DNA from: Trichaptum fuscoviolaceum
Lineage: Eukaryota > Basidiomycota > Agaricomycetes > Hymenochaetales > Trichaptaceae
Length of the DNA: 64,000 nucleotides
Assembly: GCA_910574455.1 (NCBI GenBank)
Contig: CAJSYZ010000005.1
Coordinates: forward strand, 4,836,001-4,900,000
Reading direction: 5' to 3'
Below the pieces are notes generated by a model, which worked only from the letters and a program-made list of their open reading frames with translations, did not search any database and was not told the origin of the DNA. Shown in pieces: positions 12,385 through 24,020 of the stretch. Within the stretch, counting starts at the first letter, position 1; each line of letters opens with the position of its first letter. The position numbers and the translations under genes are program-made.

Positions 12385-12892
12385 CTAACCTGTCTTATTT
12401 CTAGGCTGCACTTGTTGTCGGCTAATACGGTCACAAAGGCGCGATAGGTTCTCGGGATACAATTTTGATCGGCCAGATAGAGTTGACCAAGATACAAGTT
12501 GGTCGGAACTGCCGAGCTCTACTCGAGGCACTGTATGCCTACAAGTCGATGTTTCTGAAGTCCTCCTGCGTTTCTGACAGGGATGGCCTGCAAGTCGCTG
12601 CTTAGACAACTTCACTGCGACCGAATCCAGACATCCAGAGGCCGGAGCGAGTCCATCCTCTGATCTAAGCATGTGCTTGCGCTTCACTTCGCCTAGCAGA
12701 TGACAGACATTAATCCGAAAGCAAGAGACTGCCTAGATTATGTCGAAGAACCCCGCAGTGCGCAACTCAAGGAAGATGATAAGAGAACGAACATCTTGTA
12801 CTCAGGGCGAGATCCTTGAGTTCACGAGGGAATACCCGACTCCAATCTCCCTTTTCCAAGCAAGCCAGCATTAGCTCAAGATCTTGATGCAT
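12385..12892 (-). CDS. possible small spliced gene, unknown
   Basis: Two exons can be joined in frame: 12892-12802 and 12692-12385, with a 109-nt intron (donor GTACAAG, branch-like TTAAT, acceptor CTGCTAG, phase 1). The product would be 132 aa, starting MHQDLELMLACLEKGDWSRV, with a basic middle (KRRRTSE) and no recognised domain. The in-frame junction is the only support; a chance frame is quite possible. Confidence 0.25.
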
Positions 12893-12999
12893 TGGCGAAG
12901 GCTTGTACCTGTGTGAGAGGGAATGGATTCGGGTGATTTTCGAGAACAGAAGGCTTTTAAAATCAATAAATAGGCTGGGATGAGAGGGTGTCATCGTCA

Positions 13000-13594
13000 A
13001 GCGTGGATCCGCAGTCTAAGTGAATATTGTTCTTGAAGTTACATCCATCGCTGATCAATCTGTTTGTTCTTTCAACAGCTTTTCTTCTTCCTTTCGTTGC
13101 TGGGATATTCTTTGAGTTCATTCTAGCGGTGGATGAAGCCTCGAGATTCAACTTTTGACGGCCACTATTGGAGTTTTCACACCGAGGAACCACCTTCGTA
13201 TACAACACGATTGAGGCAGATATTACTTTAGCAAGTGCAGGATCAAGAAATCTGTATTTCTCACCTCAGGCAGCTCGAGGACTTGATTGCACTAGGTAAG
13301 TCTACCATATGCTACTCTTCAAGTCGATTAAGATAATCCAAGCTTATCTTCTAAGGATATGAGGAACTACAGTCCACGAGCATGAGCTTCTTTCCAACTT
13401 GTCTGATAAGAGGTGTCTGCCACGGAGCCGTACGATGCAAAGGTCGCATGGAAGGCCAGCACGATAAAAGAAGCTGCTGTACGCTTGAAAGACTGAAGAC
13501 ACGCATGTCTTGAGATTGAGTAAGAGAGAGCAACATGGAACCAGAGGAGAAAAGGATGCGGACGCGGTGCCACGAAGTGCCCACCCTCACTGCG
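13000..13594. other. intergenic, no gene seen
   Basis: Only short frames without motifs. A minus frame at 13351-13707 runs into the left terminal repeat of the neighbouring element and is not a gene. Confidence 0.4.
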
Positions 13595-14205
13595 ACTAAG
13601 GTAGGCGACAGCGAAATCCAGCTACCTATCACGTGTGCGTGACATGTCACAGTCACACCGCCAAATTCTGGCAAAAAGAAGATTTCAAAAATAAAAATAA
13701 TTCTCAAAATATTCCACAGCTTTACAAGAGCTTTCTAGAGTCTGTTTAGCTACCTTCCGATGATTTCCGGAGTTTTGTGCTTGTTTGCATAAGCCTCTTT
13801 GTGTCCGATGGTTGTCCGGTACTTTCTCCGGTACCGGGACCCTTACCACGGAAGACGCCGGAGACCCTTTGCTTACTAACGCATTACTAATATATCTAAA
13901 TATGGTAATGTCACGTCACTGTCACTCCGCCAAACTCGGAGGAACAAAAACACTTTTATAGCGGAAACTTACGAAAACAGTCTTCTATACAGTTTGGCAA
14001 AAACATTTTTTTTTTCCTCTATAAGTCCGGAAAAATTCAACTTTTTCCTAATTTTTTTGCACCATTCTGTAGATACATTTCATAGCTACAATATGATGGA
14101 ACAAAATGGCTGAACCTTGATTATTGTCCAAGAAGTAGGAAGATGAAGTTTTGAGTGACAGTAGAAGATCACGTGGTTGCTGGATTTGGCTGTCGCCTAC
14201 CTTAC
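13595..14205. mobile_element. MITE-like element with about 40-bp terminal inverted repeats
   Basis: The left end is AAGGTAGGCGACAGCGAAAT followed by CCAGCTACC...CACGTG. The reverse complement of the right end is AAGGTAGGCGACAGCCAAAT followed by CCAGCAACCACGTGA. The flanks read ACT on the left and ACT on the right, a possible 3-bp target duplication of the PIF/Harbinger type (inference). Inside, a motif GTCAC.GTCAC.CCGCCAAA occurs twice (about 13635 and 13917). No coding capacity is seen; it is a non-autonomous DNA element. Confidence 0.65.
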
Positions 14206-14739
14206 TAGGCTCGGAGCCTGCCAGTGAGTGTCTGTGGCAGCCTCCGAGTCAGGCTTCCCACGCCGCCGACGATCCTCTATCTTTCATCATTTATCCCAAT
14301 CTCACCAACCACCATAACCTTCGGTTTGCTACTGCGCAGATGACTGGGGCAATGCCATTGAGCTCGGATATCGAGGATCCACCTGGATTGGTCCTTTCAC
14401 TTTCTCCATAGTCTTGTTTTCATCGTTGCTTGACGTTTCTGGTGAAGAGGAAAGTTATCTTTGTCACAGACGTGCTTTTGCTTCACTAAATATACCTCTT
14501 ACTACCTAGAACTCGAGTGCAGCGCACGGCAGTCTTCGCCAATGCAAAGAAGATGCGTAAACCTGTGCATTTAACCTCGAGCGCCGCACTCACTTCCTAC
14601 TTGTCACACCCACTACGCGTGCATCAACTTCTGCATCGACTGAGAATGCCTTCGCCTCGGCATGGATTCAAGACGGACAAGAATGAGCTTTTCACTTGGT
14701 TTGCCTACAAATGAGGGCTTCTTGTGCGTTAATGTTGGG
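14206..14739. other. intergenic, no gene seen
   Basis: Short frames only, no recognisable protein. Confidence 0.4.
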
Positions 14740-15066
14740 TCAGTGCCATCATGTTGACGAAAGATGCATCAATGGACGGTATTAATGGGATGTACCATGT
14801 GTTGTGGTATTCGGTGAGTAAGCTTGAGCTGTCCAAGGTTTCTATATAGTCGCACTTACTCTTCGACGAGTCTTCGTCCCCATCTCCGGTGTCTTCAGAA
14901 CAAGCATTCTCCAGACCCTCTTCACCACTGCCTTTTCTTTCGACTCACACCATGTTCCTCATTTTCGCCTTCCTATTTCTCGCCAGACGGTACAGCACGA
15001 GTGCTGCAGCCTGCACCAGTTGCCTCCTTTTCCAACCCGGTAGTTTACGATGTTCCGATCTTTTCC
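14740..15066 (+). pseudogene. truncated copy of the 5' end of the membrane-protein gene at 5240
   Basis: ATG at 14952 starts MFLIFAFLFLARRYSTSAA, parallel to MFLIPAYLFLARHYGTSAV at 5240. After GTSA/STSA the homologous frame shifts: the matching sequence APVASFSNPVVYDVPIF is in another frame. The similarity ends near 15066, about 50 bases before a tRNA gene. The 200 bases upstream (including CTCGGTGAGTAA / TTCGGTGAGTAA) are also related to the 5' flank of the first copy. It is a promoter-plus-start duplication that was cut off and frameshifted. Confidence 0.65.
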
Positions 15067-15115
15067 CTTAGTAGAATTAGACTATACTATAGATATCTTA
15101 TTATATTGAGAGTGC

Positions 15116-15203
15116 ACACTGATGGTGAAGCGGTTATCATGCTTGCCTTCCACATTTCAAGTTGTTGTTAGCAAGCGGCAGGGGTTCGACTCCCCTTCAG
15201 TGT
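15116..15203 (+). tRNA. tRNA-Gly (anticodon TCC) with intron
   Basis: Acceptor stem ACACTGA pairs with TCAGTGT. The D arm is GTGA/TCAT, the anticodon stem CTTGC/GCAAG with loop CTTCCA|A giving anticodon TCC, and the T arm AGGGG-TTCGACT-CCCCT. A 17-nt intron sits at the usual place after base 37. The spliced length is 71 nt. A box (TGGTGAAGCGG) and B box (GGTTCGACTCC) are good, and TTTT follows at about 15213. Confidence 0.9.
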
Positions 15204-15602
15204 AAAACTTATTTTCATTAAATTTTGCTTTTGTCATCTGCTGGTGAGGTGTGTAACTCCGAGTCGGACAAAAATTTGCTGAATGAGCATTTATCCGTTA
15301 CGATATGTATTCTTCACTAAAGTAATGTACTTCGACAGAGAATGAGGCATTGTCTGATATTTGTCTGGCCTAAGACTCTAGGAGAGTGTCTTGCAGAAAA
15401 TCAATCTTTACTTTTGCATTGGTCCACCCGTGAAATCCCCTGAATTATTATGTGCAGTAAGTAGCCTCCGAGCGGCGAGCACTGTGCCGGTTTGACAAGA
15501 CATATCGTCATCTTTCGTCATCGGTTGCATACTTCCACATCCACACGTCCACACCACTGGTCACTTATCATCAAGGATGGTCTTGCCCATTCAACGTCTA
15601 TC
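15204..15602. other. upstream region of the dehydrogenase gene
   Basis: No gene seen. The region holds the Pol III terminator of the tRNA and the probable promoter of the SDR gene. Confidence 0.4.
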
Positions 15603-16716
15603 ATGCCAGCAGCAACGGTACTCATTATCGGTGCTTCAAGGGGACTTGGCCTCGAGCTCGTACGCAACCTTAACTCGCGCGGGTCCAATGTGTTCGCGAC
15701 AGTCCGGTCGACGCCCAAGACTGGCACGTTTCCCGTCGGCGTCAACGTGATAGAAGGCGTGGATATTGGAGAAGAGGACGCTGGTGCGAAGATCGTGTGT
15801 GGATTGGGAGGGACGAAGGTCGATTTAACAATCGTCAATGCTGGCATTTTCAAGGCTGAGGTGCGATGCTTTCTTGTTGCTCATTATCGGTTACTGAAGG
15901 GAATGGCAGACTTTGGATACGCCCAACTTCGCCGACGAAGTTGAAATGTACAAGACGGTAGCGATCGCGCCTGTCTTTCTCATACACCATCTGTATGCAT
16001 TGAAATCGTCCGTATATCCCTCGCTTGCCTAACGTGTGGACAGTCGCAAAGCGAAATCATTCTCACCATCTGCGAAGGTCGTGCTGATCACCACCGAAGG
16101 CGGGTCTATAGCGCTTCGGACTAAAGAAGAGGGCGGCGGCAACTTTGGCCATCATGGGAGCAAGGCAGCTGCGAATATGGTCGGGAAACTCCTTGCAAAC
16201 GATCTGGTAGATGAGGGTGTTGCGGTCGTCATGATTCACGTAAGTCCATCTCTTTCGTGTTTAACGGGAGGGAGCTGGTGATAGTCAAATCGCTCTGCTG
16301 TCTGAATGGAGAAAGGAACGGAGAAAGGCTCTCTCTACATCTCGTCCAGCATCTGTCTCAAATCTTAACCAAACGCACTGATTGCTTCACAGCCGGGTTT
16401 CATGAGGACAGAGATGACAAAGGCCGTCGGTTATGACAAGTTTTGGGATTCAGGAGGAGGTAATTCAACTTCTGGATTATTGATCGCACTCATTCATGCC
16501 TTTTAGCTGTATTTCCTTCCGAAGCAGCGGCTTCGACCTTGGATTTCGCTGAGAAAGTCACCATCAAGGATACTGGCACGTTTTGGGCACCGCGTGGTCC
16601 CCGGTAAGCTGTTCCCTCTATCATCGCTATGATCTAACGTCGCTCGCAGAGATATCGGCGAGGCAGAGCGTGTACTGGGGAAGGACCTCCCGACGCCGTT
16701 GCAATTGCCGTGGTGA
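15603..16716 (+). CDS. short-chain dehydrogenase/reductase (SDR)
   Basis: Six exons: 15603-15860, 15910-15992, 16044-16239, 16393-16459, 16507-16603 and 16650-16716. All introns are GT-AG, the phases close, and the product is 255 aa. The Rossmann glycine motif GASRGLG lies at residues 10-16, NAG near residue 80, and SPSAKVVLIT forms the next strand. The usual catalytic Y-x3-K region reads FGHHGSKAAANM: the Lys and the following helix are there, but the Tyr place is His. A PGFMRT motif follows. It resembles the fungal C-factor-like or adhesion-type SDRs, single-domain NAD(P)-dependent cytosolic enzymes; substrate unknown. Whether His at the Tyr site is normal for this subfamily I cannot check. 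Confidence 0.9.
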
Positions 16717-16870
16717 AATGCACAGTATGATGTACAATAGGAAAGGTGTAGTCAATTAAAGTCAACCATATCTTCAAAATTTCACAGTACGAATCTCCGG
16801 GAGAAGCTTAAGATTTGCTCGGGTGTAGTATATTGAAAGGTTCCTCATCTGCATTATTCAGCACATTATA

Positions 16871-18645
16871 TTACAGATGACGCGAAGAACTCACATTAAG
16901 ACCCTCCCTCATGTTATTCAGCATACGAATGACACTGGGTATATGGACGTCGCATCCGCCATACTTGATTATCTCGTTAGCAGGCTCGGCGTAAGGAAGC
17001 TGGTGCAAAAAGGACAAGGCAGTGAGCTTGTTGTGTATCCTGCGAGTCGTATATTCCAAAGGTTTCGTCTCAACGATGCTATACAAGGAATCAGAGGAGA
17101 GGATGGCTAGTAGGCAAGCACACAGCTGGAGCGTGAGTCCTATGTCGTATTGGACGGCGGATTCGTGGACGAAAAAGGACCAGAGGTCGAAGTAGCGGAG
17201 GGCGAGGAATGCGAGCTCGGGATCTCTGCAATAGTAGAGGAGGTCCAGGATGTCGGAGGTCGACAATAAGAGTACACAAGCAAATTTGAGACGCACCTCA
17301 AATAGGACAACATCCTCATGAATGCGACCTTCCACTCCGTGCTCGCAGCACCAGCACCGCTCACAGCGTGCACGGTTTCTACCCCCCACTTCTTGTCATC
17401 GACCTTGCACCACTGCACGCCTCGCCAATTTTCCCCGAGCTGCGGGATCAATACCTTCCCCAGGTCGTGTACTTGGTTGTCTTGCGAAGCCAAGAGCGCC
17501 CGTCGAGAGAAAAGGAACAGTCGGCGCGTACTCTCCTCAGTCCCATCGTCGGAACCGGCGTCTCGTCGACGAGCGACGGTGGAGAGACTGATCTCGGCGT
17601 CCGACTGCTGAAACGCCTCGCGCACGACTGGCGACCAGACGCAGAGGTCTACAATGCCTGTGAGGGCTTCAATCTGCGTGGGTATCATCGAGGAGCTTTC
17701 GATGATGAATCCCGACGTCAGTTTTCGCTCTCGTCAACCCCAACCGAAAGCAGCTTACTGCGTGTAATTCAGCATCTTCTTGCACATCTTCTTCACGCTC
17801 TTCCGATCTCCGTCACTGATGTTACCTCGGCTGTAGACTATGATGGAGGAGATCTGGTAGTCCAGATCGCTCGGCCACTTCTTTGCGAGGCGCGCGACGC
17901 CCTTCTCGAGTCGCCGCCCACCACTGCTGTAGAGGTTCCCGAGGATACGCCCCGGTCCTGGAAGGTCTGACATAGTGTAGTTGATGCTCCGGCTGCCTTC
18001 GCTCTCTTCCGTGGTGCCGCGTGCATCGACTCCGGGATCGACTGAGCGAGGAAATAGTCCGACACGGTGTGCGAAACGGCCGAGCGCTCGCTCGAGAGGC
18101 CGACCACCCCTGCTATAGAGATTCCCGAGTATTCGACCCGGCCCCGGGAGGTCCGACGCGGTTGCGTTGGTCGACTCGGTCAATGTGAATGACCCTGCAT
18201 CGGAACTGTCTGTGCTCGAGCGCGCGGAAGAGGTAGTGGACGCGCAAGAGGGTGATAGAGAGGGGGTACTGCTGTTAGAGAGTCTAAAGTCGGTGTTGAG
18301 GTGGAATGCGACGTGCTGCGACGCGAACATCTCGTCTGCAAACATTATAGCGGACATGCTAGCCAGCCCTGGTTCATCATTTGGACAGTGTATGCGCGAG
18401 TTCTGTGCAAGTGGTTTTAGACTGTCTTCCGTCGCCTGCACACTGGCATAGTCAAACGCGCGTATTTGCTGACGTTCTGTACACAACAGATGCGAGGACG
18501 AGGACGATAAGACGTCCGACATTGACTGGAGTAAGGCCGTCCTCGAGGAATAGCCCTCCATGGCGTGGATGGCCTGCAGAACTGAGCTTGACGAGACGGG
18601 TGGAGAGAGAAAGGGTGCGTATTCTAAAGACCGCGCCAACGGCAT
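16871..18645 (-). CDS. PGPGR-family protein 1 (two signature motifs), function unknown
   Basis: Three exons: 18645-17759, 17695-17297 and 17225-16871; the introns (63 and 71 nt) are both phase 2; 546 aa. The Ser-rich, probably disordered N-terminal 160 residues lead to two copies of the signature (SDLPGPGRILGNLYSRGGR and SDLPGPGRILGNLYSSGGR, each followed by x-LE), about 58 residues apart. Exon 2 contains the shared helical block (LTGIVDLCVWSPVVREAF). Exon 3 contains LAFLALRYFDLWSFFV, comparable to YAALRF in members 5 and 6. The C-terminus is uncertain: GTGAGT just before the stop could start one more intron (to a CAG near 16825). Belongs to subfamily B with the genes at 46346 and 54223. No known domain recognised. 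Confidence 0.8.
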
Positions 18646-19024
18646 AAGCTCAGAGCTTTGCTAATATGTACTGTATCATCTTGGCTGTGTTTTGCTGTGC
18701 ACGTCAATCATCAAAGAGCTAATAGCGCCTGTTTCTCTGACTCCATCTCGGAACGGAAATCTACTCCGTTCCTTTCAATTTATTTCATAAAGACGTTCCT
18801 GGAGCTCAGTGCCCAAGAACTAACGGAGGCTGTGGAACGCGTTCAAAGCTGTTCTTATCGTGATACAAATAACATTGGTCGACACCTTATTGTATAACAT
18901 TTGGAAGACATGGACAGCAAAGCAGTGAACATGGATAAGACAAAAATAGCAAGAGACAATGTGAGCAGCGATTGGTGAAACTATTGCCACCAAAATAGTA
19001 TTCTATTTCGTAGGGAATCTAGAA
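18646..19024. other. intergenic, no gene seen
   Basis: Region between the start of PGPGR-family gene 1 and the end of the Chs7 gene. No motif noted. Confidence 0.4.
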
Positions 19025-20464
19025 TCATCGGTAATGGTCGCGGACCAGCTTGCCTGCAGAACTACCGTAGTTATAGTCACGGTATAGGTCGTCTTCCCAA
19101 TTATCTTCGGAAAAAGGAGTTAAACACTAGACGTTTAATTAAATTAATTCCATAACAATGAAGTTACTTACCTTCGGTAATGGATGTCCAAGCTATGAAT
19201 AGCATATATACTGAGAATGTTTCAAGTAGAGTTGCGAGGAAGCTCCCATCCAGCTTAGACCCCGTGCCCTGTAAGCAAGTGAGCATATGTGCATGATTCT
19301 CAGACTTGAGTACGTACATGGCAGATGACCCTCCCCAGAAGAAACATTGCGAGTAAAGCAAGGATAAATGAGAACGTTGCGATGACATAGGACAAAATAG
19401 GTCGTCTTTCTCCCAATATACTAATCACGACATAAAGCATGATGGACACGAACGCTAACGCAGCTCTAGTTACAACGAAACAAAAGAAATCCTCCATCAG
19501 CAGTTTGTAGATTTACTTTGAGCGGGTTTCGCTCACATTGCTGGCCATATGGTGGTGAGAACGAATAACGGGACGCTATGTAAGGCTTGGGGAGGATTGC
19601 TGGGCCCGAATGACCCACAGATGGTAAACGCAACGTCCAGCCCAATATACGTAGTCACCGCGAAGAAAGCCAGTGAGATTGAATAAAGTATCTGAAGTGC
19701 CGTGAGTTGCACGTTGATGAAGAGTTGGAAGGACGAATAGAGTGCAAACTTACGAAACCCGATAAAAATGTGCCGTCTTCAATCAATTGAAGAGAAATAA
19801 GAGCATTGCCCAATATGACCCAGAATAAAGCAGCGATGAGACCTAATAGTGACTGGGTCATCAGATGTCAATGAGAGGATTCGGTATTAACGCTTTTACC
19901 AGCATGAATGGCGGTAAGAATTACCAGGGCCGGCGAGCCCTGTTCAATGAAGGAGCCCGAGGTCAAAAGATTCAGCAACAAAGTTGCTGCATACACACCC
20001 AGCAGAAACCTGAACTCAACTCGCCCTATATACCCACAAAAAAAATTAGCTTTGATTTGTTGGTTGGTTGGTAGGTTTGGAGGGGGATTCATTGTGATCA
20101 TAGATGAAAGCAGCAGCTCACCAACAGCTGCCCGGCGCCTCGTAGCCCAGCGCATCAAGTATACAGAGACTAGGAACGATAGAGCGCAAGCAATAATATT
20201 TGCAGCATTCCCGGGTGATCCACCGTGATGTATTTGAGGAATACCGCATTCTGGGTTCACTCCGACAGGTGCACTAGAGGGATCGGCAGAAAGTCCCGAA
20301 AGGGTTCCGGGAGATTGATCCTGAAGCTGAAGTCGCAAGATACATTCATCTAGGAGAGCAGAGGAAGAAAAGGAATACGGGCTCACTTGTCGGAAAAAGA
20401 TGTTACAGAGTATGTAACTCGGAACATGTTCACATAACGGAGCAAAATCTCCAAAGCGTGTCAT
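19025..20464 (-). CDS. CHS7: chitin synthase export chaperone (Chs7-like)
   Basis: Seven exons: 20464-20122, 20025-19900, 19842-19754, 19691-19537, 19465-19318, 19268-19172 and 19104-19025; all phases close; 345 aa. The first ATG gives MTRFGDFAPLCEHVPSYILC, the Chs7 N-terminal pattern FGDF-x3-C. Then come GVNPECGIP and about seven membrane segments, QLIEDGTFLS (the family's Q-L-x-EDGT block), GRVICHGTGSKLDGSF and a final WTSITE, all in family order. Chs7 is an ER membrane protein needed for chitin synthase III to leave the ER. A further in-frame 60-nt intron may lie in exon 1 after NIFFRQ (GTGAGCCC...CTTCAG); removing it gives 325 aa. The C-terminal tail is acidic and Tyr-rich (WEDDLYRDYNYG). 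Confidence 0.9.
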
Positions 20465-20961
20465 CGAGGTATAGTTTGAATGGTCGCTGTTCTCTACTAG
20501 AAGATCTTCAGACGATGAATCCGGCTTTAGCGCAGCGGCCTTTGGAAGAAACACAACAAGGATCAGCCGAAGAGAAGATGGAGTAGATACCAAGCGCAGT
20601 AAGGGGTTTTGAGCAAAGAAGAGGGGAGTCGCGACATGGAGAAAGGCGATGCATCGTCTACAGAGTAACTTGAAGCAGTGTTCAGGAACCTTGAGAGCTT
20701 GAGAGTGGCCGCGCCTTCAAGTAGGCTTTAATTGTAATATCAAGGGTCACTCTGTCCTTTGAAACGTTCTCAGGCTATTAGTATAGTGCACTGGCAGTGC
20801 CTTCAACAGACGATGTTCGGAAATTACCTTTCAAGTTGGGGATGATTACCATTTTTGTCAAGTTCAATGGAAGACACGGATCACATTCATCACATCGAAC
20901 TCCATGCAAAGAAGCCTTGAACAGCGTTAGAAAGAAAGAGGGCTAAGTGTCGTACTCCTGA
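20465..20961. other. intergenic between Chs7 start and Argonaute end
   Basis: Both neighbours are on the minus strand, so this contains the Chs7 promoter and the Argonaute 3' end. No other gene seen. Confidence 0.4.
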
Positions 20962-23900
20962 TCACAAATAGAACATAGTGCTCTTCAAAATGTCGTGGAT
21001 CCCACCGCCCCACAGTTCCTCAGCTCGGCGACGGATTTGCTGCTCGTCCATGCGCCTCTCTGGAGCGTCGAACGGCGGAGGGTAGATCCCATTAAGGTAC
21101 ATCCGCGCTCGATCACAAGCACGATCAGCCCAGTATGCCGGTGGGATGAGGCTAACGCTCTTCGTTGCGCGGGCCCACAAATAGCTGACGTTATTCGTGC
21201 CCTGTTGGAGGGCGTCGGCAGTGAAGCGATTCTCGTCGTAGACCACGGAATAGTGAGTCGGTCTGACTGTGCCTTGTAGGCCGGCATGTGCTTGAAGGTA
21301 ATAGTCAAAGTCATAAACTGACGTGACGCCTTGGTCTACGACTGTGCCTGCCTTCGTGTTGCTGGTGCGGTCGGCCTGATCAGAGCTCGTTGGATAAAAT
21401 CGCGTATGGTGGCGCTTGCCACAGATCGACACAGTGAGCTTCGGTGCGTACTTGTCGAAGGAACGTATTGCGGCCTTTATTCCAGGCAGTTCATGAATTA
21501 GGACCTGGTCGAACTGACCTTCCGATACGCCATCTCGGAAAACCAAGATACGGACTGGAAGCTTGCTCATGCGTTTTCTGTACTCGATAAGCCGCTCGAC
21601 CATCATCTCTTTGACATACGTTATCATCTGTATGAGCAAAGCGTCAGCTCCTTTAAGAGGTGCTTTATGAACATTAAATACCTCTTTCCGATGTTCTTGC
21701 AAACGAAGACTAGCGGGATAATGCATGAAATCACCATCGCAACTTGCGACGACAGCGGCGATAGATGGTGTGCCTTTAACGCACCCAACACCTGGGTGGG
21801 TCACATCCATTCCCACAAGCATACTATCTTTTAGCCACGCCGTCGAATTCGCATCCAAAGAATGGTTGATTCCGCCGAGCTTCGTATTGACCTTGAGAGC
21901 GATATTCGAATAGTACTGATCTTGCCCCCTGTCTTTGCGCACTTTCGGCATCAACATGCACGCTGTAATAATGCCCAGTTTAAAGTCACAAAGTTTCTTG
22001 AGCCCGGGGTAAATGTCCGGATCCCTGTTCGACATGAACACAAGGACAATGTTTGGGCGCGCTGGGAGTGACCGGATCGTCTGCTCGATCGCGCTGATAG
22101 CCTCAGTACGGCCCCGATCTCTGGGATTTGGACGAGGAAGCCGCAAATATTGTATAGGCGGCGCGCCAGCGTCGACGGTCATGCCGCTGTTGCGACATTT
22201 CGTCATGAATCCCTGCACAATCTCCCGCAGTGCTGGATCACCCTGGTTCTGGAAGTCGTCCCTCCCGCCGTCCGCTAAGACAAGTACCGAGAACTTCGAC
22301 AGAGCAGCGGGTCGATGAAACTTGACGCCCAGTATGTTCCAGCTGCCGTCTGCGACTCGAGGTTGGCCACTGGCGTATATTACCCGTGGCGGTGTGAGAA
22401 TTCGGCCTGGAACAACGGCCATCTCTAGAGAGACCTGCACGTCGAAGCCCGGCATCGGTGAGGCAGGGTTTTGTCGGAATCCGAGCGTGGGTAAACCTTG
22501 CTCAGTGATCAGGCGAGCGTTCTCGAAAGGGGGGTTGCAAGCGTATTTGATCATTTCAGCCGTTTCCCGCTCGGATAAGATACCCGTGTACGACTGGCCT
22601 GGCTCTATTTCGCAAAGCTCAGCGGGGACGAACGTGTCTTTTGTCTTGTTCCCTATATTCACGATGGGAAGGTCGTCTGCATGTTGCAATCTGACTTTGT
22701 ACTCTTCAGAAATATCGTGTCGTTAATAACTGTCCAAAACCATTTATACTGAAAGCTTACTATGTTGGAAGTACTGCTCAACGCTAACTCGCCCGCCCAT
22801 CTCGTCGCATTGAAACATGGTCTTACGCGCCGTATTAGGCCCAAATGCCTTTATTCCGCTACGTCTACGATAACCAAGATGGCTCGTCGTGATGCGAATC
22901 TTCTTGTAGAACTCGCGCGGGTTACTAGCACCACGGGACTCACGTTGGAAAGTCAGCATTGCGTCACTGAGCTTCGAGTTCGGAACGTAGAATGCGCTCA
23001 TGCATATGTTGACGTTGACCATCAGCTGCTTGAATACAGGGCGTACAGAGGTGTAAAATCCCTTCCACGCTTCCAGACCTGCGCTAAGTGGAAACGCTTG
23101 TTCTGGGGGACGGAAGGACGAGGGAGGAACGAAGTATCGATTCCGGCCGAAAGGCACAGTGGTGTGCGCGGCATGCGAGGATGTGATAAGATTGAAAGCG
23201 GCGATTATCGGCAAAGGATCGTAGCCTATATCATCTCCTTGAAGATAACTAAAGAAAGTTTAGTGTAAGGAGCGTTGAGCACAAACTCGAATACTCACCG
23301 GTCCAGCTCTGAACATTTATGCTCAATGGGTCCGGTGAATTCAACAGCGAAGACCTTGCCACCTTCTCTAGGTCCGGCTTCACCTTCCTCATAGAATGGT
23401 ATGTTGATGGCAAGGTTCGCCGGTAGACGACGACGCGAAATGAGCTTCTGGGTGCGGTCATGCGCAATGTCGGCGAGAAATGGAGAAAACTGAGTAGTCG
23501 ACTCAAGGAGATCAAAGAGTCGCTTAAGCGTGCGCTTCTCCTTCGTCTGAACCTCAGGGGTAAACTTCACAGCATAATCATACAGTACTAGATTCTTCGG
23601 GTATTTGAGGGCAAAGAAATTCGCACGAAGCGTGATCGCGGCGCCCTGCTTTCCGAAGCCAGGACGAACAACGCGGTCAGGAACGGACGTTGTGAGCTGG
23701 CGGAACCTAGACGTAAGCGCATCAAGCTCTCGGGGAGCAAGACGGGCGTCAGGTTGCGCAGGTCTTCCAGCGGCGAATATCTGGATGGGACCACCGCGAC
23801 CACCGCCACGACCAGGGGGGCCACCTCCGCCGCCACCTCCGCCACGTCCTCGGCCACCGCCAAAGCCAGATGAGCCAGTAGAAGAAACAGAGACAGATGG

Positions 23901-24020
23901 TGAGTCCATTCGAGGTGCATGAGGAGGACCGCCGCGACCGCCGCCTTGACCTTGACCACCACGACCGCCGCGACCTTGACCGCGACCACCTCTGCCGCCT
24001 CGACCTTGACCTCTATCCAT
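20962..24020 (-). CDS. Argonaute (RNA interference slicer)
   Basis: Four exons: 24020-23299, 23248-22761, 22703-21682 and 21627-20962; 965 aa, within the normal Ago range. The 54-nt third intron is in frame and stop-free; it is inferred because it splits HRKE|MITYVKEMM, continuous in the family. The N-terminus is a long RGG/GGR-rich low-complexity tail (first about 80 residues). Then come the N domain, linker and PAZ part (YLQGDD junction), the MID domain and PIWI. The catalytic tetrad appears complete: Asp in VGMDVTHPGVGC, Glu in HRKE, Asp in FRDGVSEGQFDQV, His in THYSVVYDENRF. The C-terminus ends in small hydrophobic residues (STMFYL). It binds small RNAs and probably cleaves targets, in quelling-type transposon or transgene silencing. 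It is the best-supported gene here. Confidence 0.95.

Noticed and set aside
23790..24010. GC-rich tandem-like DNA and long frames on the opposite strands
   Set aside because: These are shadows of the Arg/Gly-rich N-terminus of Argonaute.
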